A DNA stretch of 64,000 bases, from contig NZ_JAKFIA010000001.1 in the NCBI RefSeq assembly GCF_022569295.1, positions 759,001 through 823,000 of the forward strand, read 5' to 3'. The notes beneath the pieces were generated by a model that was not told where the DNA came from, ran no database searches, and saw only the letters and a list, made by a program, of their open reading frames with translations. The translations under genes were made by a program, and so were the position numbers. Positions 42,566 through 50,609 of this stretch are shown here, one piece after another. The stretch comes from Pedomonas mirosovicensis (lineage in GTDB: Bacteria > Pseudomonadota > Alphaproteobacteria > Sphingomonadales > Sphingomonadaceae). Each line of letters begins with the position of its first letter. The first letter of the stretch is position 1.

Positions 42566-43147
42566 TCATTGTCGAACGGCAGCAAGCCTTTCGATCAAGG
42601 GGAAGGTGATGGTCGCGAATAGGGTAGGGTCGCCGTAAGCCCTTGCCGAAAGCATGGCACCATGCGCGGTTGCGATGAAGGTTTCCGCTTCAGATCGGGC
42701 GGTGCCAGACAGTGTGAGAGACCCCTGCTTCGCGCCTCGCTCCATCACCGAGGTCAGCCACGCCGACAAAACGCGGAAATGGGCTCGGACTTCCAGCACG
42801 ATCTCCGGCGGCAGCAGCGGCATTTCGGTGGCAAGCAAGGCGCACACGCAAAAGGGCATGGTCCCATCCCCGATGCAGGCAGCCCAATACTCTGCATAGG
42901 CGCGAAGCTGATCGACGGGCTGCTGATGCGCGAGCTGGGCGAGCGCCGCCTCTGTATCCTCGCGATAACCGGCCACGAGCGTCCGGACGAGATCGACCTT
43001 GCTGGGGAAATGATGATGAATGCTCGCCTTCCGAATACCGACGGCTTCAGAGATGTCGGCATAGCTGAAGCCGTTGTAGCCCCCAGCGACGATAAGAGAG
43101 CGGGTGCAACGAAGAATTTCGTCAGAGGTGTTTCTTAGGTTGGCCAT
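42566..43147 (-). CDS. TetR family transcriptional regulator
   Basis: A 193-residue repressor. The N-terminal helix-turn-helix is FSYADISEAVGIRKASIHHHFPSK, condensed to YADISEAVGIRKASIHHHFP, and the C-terminal ligand domain is of the TetR_C type with CVCALLATEMPLLPPEI. Ligand unknown. Its own operator (43159-43176) lies 12 bases upstream between it and the divergent SnoaL-like gene; a second operator precedes the membrane protein downstream, so it should control all three. Confidence 0.88.
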   Translation of the reverse strand: MANLRNTSDEILRCTRSLIVAGGYNGFSYADISEAVGIRKASIHHHFPSKVDLVRTLVAGYREDTEAALAQLAHQQPVDQLRAYAEYWAACIGDGTMPFCVCALLATEMPLLPPEIVLEVRAHFRVLSAWLTSVMERGAKQGSLTLSGTARSEAETFIATAHGAMLSARAYGDPTLFATITFPLIERLAAVRQ

Positions 43148-43158
43148 TGCAACGCAAG

Positions 43159-43176
43159 CTACCTACTAGTAGGATG
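43159..43176. promoter_or_regulatory. TetR operator, copy between tetR and the SnoaL-like gene
   Basis: CTACCTACTAGTAGGATG contains the perfect 12-bp palindrome CCTACTAGTAGG and matches the operator at 42498. It lies upstream of tetR (start 43147) and of the divergent gene at 43262. Confidence 0.7.
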
Positions 43177-43261
43177 ATCGTCAAGCGGGCGTACGCATTT
43201 TCGCTCCGGCGAGAGGGGCGAGCTGGCGCCCTGAGGCGAAATGTCCCAGAAAGGTTAGAGA

Positions 43262-43828
43262 ATGAGTACTGCCCCACAAGACTTAGAAGCCAGACTGCGC
43301 ATTATCGAAGACAAGCTCGCGATTTACGATCTACTCGCATCGCATCCCCCGAGTGCGGATACTGGAAGCGCGGATTATACCATCTCAGCTTACCGCGAAG
43401 ACGGGGTGTTCGACCGCGGTCCGACGCTGGACGGCGCGAAAGGCTCCGAGGCGATCGCTGCATTCATTCGACGGCCGGAACATCAGGCCGCCATTCGCAG
43501 CGGCTTGGCGCATTTCGTCGGTCTTCCGCTGGTCAAAATCAACGGCGACACCGCGACCGCGACCTCCTATCTGATGATTATCCATCTCGATCACGAGGGC
43601 GAGCCGCGGGATCTGCCCAACCACGGCGTGTCGACCGGCTATCGGATCCATCGGGCGGTCGTGAACAGGTGGGAGCTTGAACGGCGCAATGGTCGCTGGG
43701 TTATTGCCCGGCGCACGCTTCTGCCAGTCGACGGCCGCGATCCGCACCTTTCATTGCTGCGCCAAAGCCTGTGCGAAATGTACGATCTTCCCTTTGATGA
43801 AACCAATCCGCTGGGAGAAGGCGAATGA
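43262..43828 (+). CDS. SnoaL-like / nuclear transport factor 2-fold protein
   Basis: A 188-residue NTF2-like protein. The start LEARLRIIEDKLAIYDLLAS, the DGVFDRGPTLDGAKGSEAI loop, GLAHFVGLPLVKINGDTATATSY and the WELERRNGRWVIARRTL C-terminus are typical of the SnoaL_4 group, which includes polyketide cyclases, dehydratases and hydrolases of ring or cyclic substrates. The exact reaction cannot be assigned. It is divergent from tetR across the operator at 43159 and is followed by a terminator-like hairpin at 44021. Confidence 0.8.
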   Translation: MSTAPQDLEARLRIIEDKLAIYDLLASHPPSADTGSADYTISAYREDGVFDRGPTLDGAKGSEAIAAFIRRPEHQAAIRSGLAHFVGLPLVKINGDTATATSYLMIIHLDHEGEPRDLPNHGVSTGYRIHRAVVNRWELERRNGRWVIARRTLLPVDGRDPHLSLLRQSLCEMYDLPFDETNPLGEGE

Positions 43829-44020
43829 TCGAAGGCGAGGAAAGGAGGTCCGGCGTTGGCTTGGGTCGAAGCGTCAGATGAGCATCACGAAGCGAATGAT
43901 CGGTCTTTAGGACGTTAAGTACCGTCGGACCGGGGTCCGCCAGGGGTGACGGCCTGAGCGTCGCTCGATGCGTCGACCACTCACCGGATCGAGAGAGATC
44001 CCCGACTCCCATCGCAAAAG

Positions 44021-44058
44021 AAGACTCCCCGCGGCCGGCGACGACCGGGGAGCCTTTC
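44021..44058. terminator. Bidirectional terminator-like hairpin
   Basis: CTCCCCG at 44025-44031 pairs with CGGGGAG at 44046-44052, with outer AAG/CTT pairs beyond a mismatch, then TTTC. It lies 190 bases after the SnoaL-like gene. Confidence 0.6.
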
Positions 44059-44065
44059 AATGCCG

Positions 44066-44137
44066 CCATCAAAGCCAGTCGCGCACCTTGACGATGGCGT
44101 CTACGAAGGCCGAGGGCTGCTCCTGCGGCAGGTCATG
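44066..44137 (-). pseudogene. C-terminal remnant of an alpha/beta hydrolase
   Basis: On the reverse strand a short frame reads WHDLPQEQPSAFVDAIVKVR, then DWL and a stop. This is the usual end of an alpha/beta-fold hydrolase (haloperoxidase-like). There is no upstream gene to go with it: the reverse-strand sequence before it belongs to a different remnant in another frame. I read it as a decayed gene end. Confidence 0.5.
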
Positions 44138-44173
44138 CCACAGCGAGGCTCGAAAGTCCCAGGCACAATGCCA

Positions 44174-44288
44174 TCAGGCGAGCTCGTCAATGAGCCGTTC
44201 GGCCGCATGTCGCGGCGCATCCGGTTCGAAATGCGCCCGCTGGACGATCAACACACCAGACTTGCGATCCGCCTTCAGGTTCACTTAC
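44174..44288 (-). pseudogene. C-terminal remnant of a YcaQ-like winged-helix DNA glycosylase
   Basis: The reverse strand encodes VNLKADRKSGVLIVQRAHFE followed by an Ala/Arg-rich end (APRHAAERLIDELA) and a stop at 44174. This resembles the C-terminus of the YcaQ/DUF1006 family of crosslink-repair glycosylases. An in-frame stop lies directly upstream, at the junction with the aldo/keto reductase end, so only the last ~37 codons survive. Confidence 0.45.
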
Positions 44289-44313
44289 GCGATTGGTGCT
44301 GTCGGCACATCGA

Positions 44314-45351
44314 TCAGATCGAGCTTCCCCCCGTGATGAGGTCCTGGATTCGAGGATCATCGAGCACCGTATAGGGATAGACCGCGGGGATCGCGCTCAC
44401 CGCGTCCAACCGCGCGATCTGGTCTGCTTCCAGCGTGACGCTCGCCGCAGCAAGATTGTCGTGGAACTGCGCGAGTGTGCGTGGCCCGATGATCGGCAGC
44501 GAGCCCTTGGCGGCGACCCATGCGATTGCAATCTCACCCGGGGTGACACCGGCCTCCTCGGCGACGGCAATCACCGTATCGATAACGGCGGTGCGCTGCG
44601 CGGTGTTCTCAGGCTGGAAGCCGGCACCTCCCCAAGCCTCGTCGCGCCGGTCTTGGGACTTGCCGCTGCGATATTTGCCGGTCAGCACGCCGCCGCCAAG
44701 GGGCGAGAATGCCACCACGCCGAGGCCGAGTGCCCGAGCGGCAGGGATCAGTTCCTGCTCGGTCGCGCGCTGGACAAGGCTATGTTCCACCTGAATGCCC
44801 GCGATCGGAACGGCGCCACGCAGCTCCGCGATCGTTGCGGCGCGCGCGATCCGCCATGCCGGGAAGTTCGACAACCCACCGTATAGGATCTTGCCGGCGC
44901 GCGTGAGGTCATCAAACCCGCGGACAATCTCCTCCAGCGGCGTCACGCCATCCGAGACGTGCACCCAGTACAAATCGATCCGATCCGTCTTGAGCCGTTT
45001 GAGGCTGGCCTCGACCGACGCCGCCATGGCCTGGCGGCTGTTGCCGGTGACAAGGACGCCGGAATTGGCGTCGGTCTTCACGGAGTACTTCGTGCCCAAG
45101 ACAAAATCGTCGCGTCGGCCAGCCAGCAGATCGCCCAGAAACTCTTCCGATTGGCCGTCCTGATAGCCATTGGCGGTGTCGAGGAAATTGCCTCCCGCCT
45201 CGGCATACGCATTGAATATCCGCCGGGCTTCGTCTGGATCGGCTCCATGTCCTCCCCACGCCTAGCCGAAGTTGGCGGTGCCGAGGACGAGTTCGGAGAC
45301 GCGCAGTCCCGTGTGCTTGCCAAAGACCTTGTATCGCAGCGTTTTCGACAT
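44314..45351 (-). pseudogene. Aldo/keto reductase interrupted by one in-frame UAG
   Basis: Read from the ATG at 45351, the gene encodes a complete 345-codon aldo/keto reductase except for TAG at codon 30 (45264-45262), inside the conserved GTANF-G-x-AWG segment. The frame is unbroken on both sides. Catalytic residues are present: Asp58 (FLDTAN), Tyr63 (NGYQDG), Lys88 (GTKYS) and His131 (YWVHVSD), with the NADPH region IGPRTLAQFHDNL near the end. Translation could restart only at weak codons, for example TTG at 45099 (then ~261 residues lacking the first beta-strands and Asp58/Tyr63). It is divergent from tetR across a 42-bp palindrome. Either a pseudogene, a suppressed codon or a sequence error. 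Confidence 0.8.
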
Positions 45352-45384
45352 GGCTGTTTCCTTCATGATTGGAAATGGCTATCT

Positions 45385-45426
45385 AAACGGAGCAGTGCTA
45401 CAGATATCCGTAGCACTGCTCCGTTT
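45385..45426. promoter_or_regulatory. 42-bp perfect palindromic operator between AKR gene and tetR
   Basis: Two 17-bp arms are perfect inverted repeats (AAACGGAGCAGTGCTAC at 45385-45401 and its complement at 45410-45426) around AGATATCC. It lies exactly between the aldo/keto reductase start (45351) and the tetR start (45440), the place for a TetR operator controlling both. Confidence 0.85.
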
Positions 45427-45439
45427 GTCAAGAGGGCCC

Positions 45440-46006
45440 ATGCCCATGCGCGCCGATGCTCAGAAGAACTATGATCACCTGCTGGCCGTCGCCCGCACCG
45501 TCGTCGCTGAGCACGGCGCGGACGCTTCGCTGCGCGATATCGCGCGCCGGGCGGAGGTGGGATTAGCGACGCTTTATCGCCACTTCCCGACGCGGGAGGC
45601 CCTGCTCGAGGCGCTTTTGCGGACCACGCTTGACGAGCTGACGCAGATGGCGGCCGATCTGGAAGCGTCCGCGTCGCCTAGGGAGGCCCTTGCGTCGTGG
45701 CTGCGGGAGGCGGTGGCGTTTGTCCGGAGTTATAACGGCGTCGTCAGCGCGATGGCTGCAGCACTGGCCGACGACAGCTCTGCGCTTCACGCCTCTTGCT
45801 CCAACCTGCGTTCGGCAGGCGGAAGGCTGCTTCGACGCGCTCAGTCCCAAGGAGAGGCTCGTCACGACCTGGATGGTGTCGATCTCTTCGCGCTGATCGG
45901 AGCGCTCGGATGGGTTGGCGACCAGCCCGCTTTCGCGTCGCGCGCGGAACACCTTCTCGGCGTCGTCGCCACGGCGATCCTGACCAAGTGTGAAGCGGGG
46001 CGGTAA
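45440..46006 (+). CDS. TetR family regulator, divergent from the AKR gene
   Basis: A 188-residue repressor. The helix-turn-helix is ASLRDIARRAEVGLATLYRHFP with preceding LAVARTVVAEHGADASL. The C-terminal domain is of a TetR type seen beside oxidoreductases and SDR genes. I chose the ATG at 45440 (MPMRADAQKNYDHLL); the open frame reaches back to 45272 but runs through the operator and the AKR start. It probably binds the 42-bp palindrome just upstream and represses the reductase. Confidence 0.88.
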   Translation: MPMRADAQKNYDHLLAVARTVVAEHGADASLRDIARRAEVGLATLYRHFPTREALLEALLRTTLDELTQMAADLEASASPREALASWLREAVAFVRSYNGVVSAMAAALADDSSALHASCSNLRSAGGRLLRRAQSQGEARHDLDGVDLFALIGALGWVGDQPAFASRAEHLLGVVATAILTKCEAGR

Positions 46007-46056
46007 CCCCTCATAGCACCCAAGTCCTGATCGGAGGGCCTCGTTGGGCCGCGCAA

Positions 46057-46638
46057 TTAGACTCGCTGCAAGCCGTCAAGCAGAAGGTCGACCATCCGAA
46101 CTGCTTGCTGTTTCCAGTTCTTGCCGGGCCGAACGTGCGCCACGCCAGAGAGCGCGCGAAGCAAATCGTGCGGTTCGATGTCGCTCCGAAACACGCCAGC
46201 CGCGACACCACGCGAGACCAGCGCCTTAACGGGCACGTCGAGGCGGTGCGGGGTTTTGCTGTAGATGGGCTCCGGTCCGCCGAGAAGGGTGTCCATGGCG
46301 GCGGCCATGCCGTGTTTGGCGTCGAGAAACTCTACAAACATCATCAGCCACTCGCGGAGCGCAGCCACCGGCTCTTGCTTGCTCATCAACTCATCGGCTG
46401 CTTCGATGAGCGCAGTGACCTCCTGCTGATATACCTCCGAAATGAGGTCGTCGCGCGTTGGAAAATGGCGGTAGAGCGAGGCGATACTGACGCCTGCGTC
46501 GCGTGCGATGTGTTCGAGACCGACGCTTGGGCCTTTTTCCGCAAAGGCGCGCTTGGCCGCCTCGATTAATCGGATGCGGTTTCGCTCGCCGTCAGAACGG
46601 GGCCGGCGCGTCGCCTTCGGAGTGGTTTTTTCCTGCAA
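46057..46638 (-). CDS. TetR family regulator, third in the cargo
   Basis: A 193-residue repressor with the helix-turn-helix VGLEHIARDAGVSIASLYRHFP, condensed to EHIARDAGVSIASLYRHFP, and a C-terminal domain (YSKTPHRLDVPVKALVSRGV) typical of efflux-pump regulators. The reading frame starts with TTG at 46638 (MQEKTTPKATRRPRSDGERN), preceded by AGAGG; no earlier ATG is available. A promoter-operator dyad lies 15-44 bases upstream (46653-46681), and an almost identical one precedes the FAD monooxygenase at 49271, so its regulon probably includes both. Confidence 0.87.
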   Translation of the reverse strand: MQEKTTPKATRRPRSDGERNRIRLIEAAKRAFAEKGPSVGLEHIARDAGVSIASLYRHFPTRDDLISEVYQQEVTALIEAADELMSKQEPVAALREWLMMFVEFLDAKHGMAAAMDTLLGGPEPIYSKTPHRLDVPVKALVSRGVAAGVFRSDIEPHDLLRALSGVAHVRPGKNWKQQAVRMVDLLLDGLQRV

Positions 46639-46652
46639 ATCGAATAAGCCTC

Positions 46653-46681
46653 TTGATAAACGTAGGGTGCCTACGTATATT
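46653..46681 (+). promoter_or_regulatory. Promoter-operator 1 (twin of 49271)
   Basis: TTGATA at 46653-46658 and TATATT at 46676-46681 are 17 bases apart, and the spacer holds the palindrome CGTAGG-GTG-CCTACG. The same layout, with 22 of 29 or more bases shared, recurs at 49271. Confidence 0.8.
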
Positions 46682-46705
46682 AAGCGTAGTTACCCTTCGG
46701 TTTAG

Positions 46706-47115
46706 CACGCTGCGGGGCGCTTTGGAACCAAGTTAGTGCGACGGGAAAACCAAACCCGGACGAGGACAGGTGTGGCGGTCTCGCTTGGATCGGTAGCGTA
46801 GTCGCCGAAAAAGCTCGTGCTTGCCCGTGGTGGCGACGCGCATGGCGGGTCGAGTTCATAGTCGCATGACGATCATGCGCAGCGCGCCAAAGAGTAGCTA
46901 TCGAGCTGCGGGGCACCGAGCTGAGCGTCATCGCGGCAGCGCAGGCCTGCGTTGCCACTACACGATCTCGCGACCCGAGCTGAAGCCGTCCGCCCGAGGC
47001 CGATGGGCACGCCGAAGTACAACGTAAGAAACGGCAAAACTTAGCCGGAGTAGATGCGACGAAAAGCATCTCAGATGCGGCAAATCATTTGCAACTGAAA
47101 GAACAAGGAGTCGTG
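46706..47115. other. Long gene-poor leader before the DUF5519 gene
   Basis: About 410 bases lie between the promoter at 46653 and the start of the DUF5519 gene. The first ~60 bases resemble the short leader of the FAD monooxygenase (CCTTCGGTTT and ACCAAGT shared). No gene is recognisable; the short open frames on both strands are arginine-rich shadows. It may be the remains of a lost gene. Confidence 0.45.
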
Positions 47116-47511
47116 ATGACTGACAAAGCTTTCTCCACTCTGCCCCGCGCTGCTAAGGGGCGAGTTTGCCCGCCGCCTGCGCTGACAGGCGCGCTGAAGG
47201 CGGTGGCCGACGCGGTGACTGTCTGGCCCGAGGTCCAGGCCACAACTCATTGGCGTTTCGACGCTCCGAACCAGGTTGACGGCGTCGACTTTTACGTCGG
47301 GCCCGATGAACTCGGGCACATCCATCTCGATGGCTCGATCCATTTGGCCACGAGTCCGCAGCTTAGTGAGGAGCTGGTCGCTGAAGGACTTGGGCAACCG
47401 TTCGTCTGGGCGCGGGGCTGGACGCTTGCGAGTGTCAGCGAACTGGGCGTCGAGAGGTCGGTTGCCCTGTTCCGACGCAACTACGATCGCCTCCGACCAT
47501 CTAATACATGA
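47116..47511 (+). CDS. DUF5519 (luciferase-domain-like) protein
   Basis: A 131-residue protein. The conserved block begins near GVDFYVGPDELGHIHLDG and continues SEELVAEGLGQPFVWARGW, ending ERSVALFRRNYDRL. DUF5519 is annotated 'luciferase domain' but no luciferase activity is established; it is often found next to oxidoreductases and regulators. I chose the ATG at 47116, which has AAGGAG 12 bases upstream. It lies far from its promoter (46653) across the gap described there. Confidence 0.75.
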   Translation: MTDKAFSTLPRAAKGRVCPPPALTGALKAVADAVTVWPEVQATTHWRFDAPNQVDGVDFYVGPDELGHIHLDGSIHLATSPQLSEELVAEGLGQPFVWARGWTLASVSELGVERSVALFRRNYDRLRPSNT

Positions 47512-47695
47512 GTCATCCCGGAAGCCGCACGGTTACTCCGATCTCGAGCAGGCTTTAGGCAGGCGGCAACCTAGCCGACTGCTCGGGGCAGCTTCCGTCC
47601 CTACCGACAATGCGCTTTGCGAACTCGCGTCGCCTTGAACGTGCCGCGGGGCGCGGATCTGAACGAACTCAACTAACGCCCAAGGAGTCGGCCCG

Positions 47696-49095
47696 GTGGC
47701 GACATCTACAATCTCTCAAACGCAAGCGGACGAAGCGCCTATTATGACGCCTCGGCAACGCCTGATCGCCGTCCTTCTTCTCGGCACCAACTTCATGTTG
47801 TCGGTCGACTTCTCAATCCTCAACATAGCGTTGCCCGAGGTCGGACGAGCGGTCGGGCTCGACATCGTCAGCCTGCCTTGGGTAGCGACGGCCTTCGCCC
47901 TACCGGCCGCTGGATTGTCGCTCCTCTCTGGGCGGTTTGCCGATCTATATGGTCGGCGTCGCATGTTTCTCTTGGGGCTCGCGCTTCTCGCCGCGGCTTC
48001 GCTGATGGGTGGCCTGGCGACAGGGCCGACCATGCTCCTCTCAGCTCGCGCCCTTCAGGGGGCGCAACCGCAATGACAGCACCGGCCGCTCTGTCGCTCC
48101 TGATCACGACTTTCGCTGATGAACGACAGCGTGCGCGGGTTCTGGGCCTGAACGGCGCCTTTCTTTCGGCCGGCTTTACGGTGGGGGCGCTCGCGGGCGG
48201 AATACTCGTCGGGGCGTTGAGCTGGCGCTGGACTTTCCTGATCAACGTACCCTTCGCCGTTGCCATCCTCGCGTTGACGCCCTTCGTCGTTCCCGCAGGT
48301 CATGCTCCTGAGACGGTGCGGCTCGACGTGCCAGGCGCGGTGTCAGTGACGCTCGGTCTGTTTGCCATTGTGTTCGGAATCACCGAGCACACTCTTCTGG
48401 CGCTAATCGCCGGAGCCGTTCTTCTGATCCTGTTCTTTTGGATCGAGCGCCGCGCGAAGGCCCCGCTGGTCGCGATCGACATGCTGGCTCTGCCTTCCGT
48501 GCGGTGGGGCAACCTGGCGCTCCTGACCATCTTCTCGATGGAGGCTGGTCTTATCTATCTGATCACCCTGTATCTTCAGGACGCATTGCATTTCGGTGCG
48601 ATGACGACCGGCCTGATCTTTGGCGTTCCAGGGATCGCGTCGGTGGTTGCCGGCGTCATCGCGGGTCGGATCATTGCCCACCGTGGTGCGCGGCGTGTGC
48701 TGCTTGTTGCGATGTTGGTTCAAGCGGGCTTCACCGCGCCCCTGATCGTGCTTGGCAGCGATGCAATCTGGATGTGGCTGCTCGTGCCGGCGCTCTTTGT
48801 CGGCTTCTTCGGTCACATCACGGCTGTCGTCGCAGCAACCGTTGCCGCAACCTCGCAAGTCACAGACGAAAACGAAGGATTGGCTACCGGCCTTCTAAGC
48901 ATGACCCAGCAGGTTGCGGTCACCGTTGGAATTCCGGTTCTAGGCGCCGTCATGGCTCTCCGGGCGGATCTTTTGGCCGGTATCCATCTCGCATTCATAG
49001 CGGACGTAGTTCTGACATTAGCGGTCGTGGTCGTGGTGGCCATTGGCCTGAAGCGAACTCGCTCCGCGGGCATGGCGTCGGCGGCGGCCGGGTAG
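47696..49095 (+). pseudogene. MFS drug transporter with one-base frameshift
   Basis: Together two frames encode one ~465-residue MFS pump of the DHA2 type. The N-terminal part starts with GTG at 47696 (AAGGAG 10 bases before) and shows VDFSILNIALPEVGRAVGL and LSGRFADLYGRRRMF. At ~48060 the frame breaks in a run of five G; the second frame continues as AMTAPAALSLLITTFADERQ and runs to the end at 49095. The paralogue at 55116 has one more base at this place and stays in frame, so a single deletion (or a sequencing slip in the G run) explains it. If real, the gene is dead. Confidence 0.85.
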
Positions 49096-49270
49096 CAACG
49101 GCTGCGCCCGAAGTCATTGGCGAGCTTTCGAATTGTCGCGCTCCGGAGGAAAGCGAGGTGGCCGACGGGGCCGGCGCCCTCCCGGGCGAGGGCCGGGGGA
49201 CGGGCAGGTCCTGCTGACCTGCTGACCTCACTGATTTCGGCCGGAGCGTGGCCGCCCCCATGATCAAACC

Positions 49271-49299
49271 TTGATAAGCGTAGGGACACTACGTATAAT
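49271..49299 (+). promoter_or_regulatory. Promoter-operator 2 (twin of 46653)
   Basis: TTGATA at 49271-49276 and a perfect TATAAT at 49294-49299 are 17 bases apart; the spacer contains CGTAG-GGACA-CTACG. It is 53 bases before the FAD monooxygenase start and is very similar to the promoter at 46653. Confidence 0.85.
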
Positions 49300-49351
49300 A
49301 AACGTAGCCTGCCTTCGGTTTGAATGAACCAAGTGCAGGGGAGTTGGGATA

Positions 49352-50509
49352 ATGACCAAACCAGCAATTCATTTCGCGACGAATGAGGCCACAAACCGCC
49401 CCCATTCATGGCCGAACCTGAGCGGCGGGCATGAGCCGGCTCGCCGAAGAGCTGTCGTCGTGGGGGGCTCTCTTGCCGGCCTGATGAGCGCGCTGGCGTT
49501 GTCCCGGGTCGGACTGCAGGTGACCGTGCTTGAGCGATCGGATCGCAAGTCACGCACCGGCGCTGCTCTGGAGGTCAGCGAGGGACTGCTCGAACGCCTG
49601 ACTGGCAGGCATACGAAAGCCGTGGCCAACATTCTTCCAACGGGTGCTCAAGCGTGGGCCGACGTCCACGCCGGTCTTCGTTCTGTGGCCCAGGCCGACC
49701 CCAATATCTGCATTCGATCACCGGTACGCGTGGCGTGCGCGGATCAGGACGAGCGTGGGGCGTGGGCGGTGGCAGAAAATGGCGAAGTCGTCACCGGCGA
49801 CATTGTCGTCGGCGCTGACGGTCATGCCAGCGTCGTTCGTCAGCATGTCGCGCCTGAGAGCCCCGACGCCAAATTCGCCGGCTACCTGATCTGGCTCGGC
49901 CTCGTCGATGAGCATCTGATCCGGTCGAGGCCGTGGCCGTCAAACCTCGCGATCCTTTACGAAAGGGACTATTGCCTCAACGCGTACTATCTTCCCGGAC
50001 CCGGCGGCACCGTCGCCGCGGGAAAACGGCGGATTGGCTGGGGCTGGTACGACGCCCGCCAAACCGACCTTCTGCGCGCATCCGGCTGCCTTGTCGGCAA
50101 CGTCGTCCAGCGCACACTTCGGCCGGACAAGATTCCAAGGTCGACATTTGAGGATTTGGCTGCCGAAGCGAGGGACATTTGGCCCGACCCATGGCGCGAA
50201 GCCATCCTTCATTGCATCGAACGGCGCGAAGTGATCGGAACGCCGGTCGCCGAATACATGCCAAAGCGCTTGATACGGGGGCGAGTATGCCTGGTTGGCG
50301 ATGCCGCCCACGTGCCTTCGCCCATGACGGGCAGAGGGTTCGCCGCGTCGGCACTCGATGCGCTCGCGCTCGCTGAGGCACTTGAGCGGAACCTGCCCGG
50401 GCATGGCGTGGCGGATGCGCTCTGCCGCTATGAGACCAAGCGGCTCGAGGCCGCCCGAGACCTTGTTCTTTCCGGGCAGAGTTTCAGCCGCTCATTCGCC
50501 CCCCGATGA
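49352..50509 (+). CDS. FAD-dependent monooxygenase (PHBH-like)
   Basis: A 385-residue flavoprotein of the p-hydroxybenzoate hydroxylase group. The Rossmann motif is VVVGGSLAGLMSALALSRVGL; the middle GDIVVGADGHASVVRQ and the C-terminal GDAAHVPSPMTGRGFAASALD (FAD-binding) are present. It resembles 2,6-dihydroxypyridine and other aromatic-ring hydroxylases, and could hydroxylate or inactivate an aromatic drug. The RND pump genes follow 100 bases downstream. It is driven by the promoter at 49271, probably under TetR control. Confidence 0.87.
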   Translation: MTKPAIHFATNEATNRPHSWPNLSGGHEPARRRAVVVGGSLAGLMSALALSRVGLQVTVLERSDRKSRTGAALEVSEGLLERLTGRHTKAVANILPTGAQAWADVHAGLRSVAQADPNICIRSPVRVACADQDERGAWAVAENGEVVTGDIVVGADGHASVVRQHVAPESPDAKFAGYLIWLGLVDEHLIRSRPWPSNLAILYERDYCLNAYYLPGPGGTVAAGKRRIGWGWYDARQTDLLRASGCLVGNVVQRTLRPDKIPRSTFEDLAAEARDIWPDPWREAILHCIERREVIGTPVAEYMPKRLIRGRVCLVGDAAHVPSPMTGRGFAASALDALALAEALERNLPGHGVADALCRYETKRLEAARDLVLSGQSFSRSFAPR

Positions 50510-50609
50510 GGAGGCATTTTGATGCTTCGACAAGCAGATATCGCGAGCCGGCGCTCGCCTCGGCACGCAAACCAGCGGCTCGATCGGTTCGTGGAAAGAG
50601 GCCGGGGCG

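Noticed and set aside
49352..50509. FAD monooxygenase as a Tet(X)-type tetracycline inactivator
   Set aside because: The flavin motifs are shared by the whole PHBH group; length and middle region look closer to other aromatic hydroxylases, so no drug was assigned.
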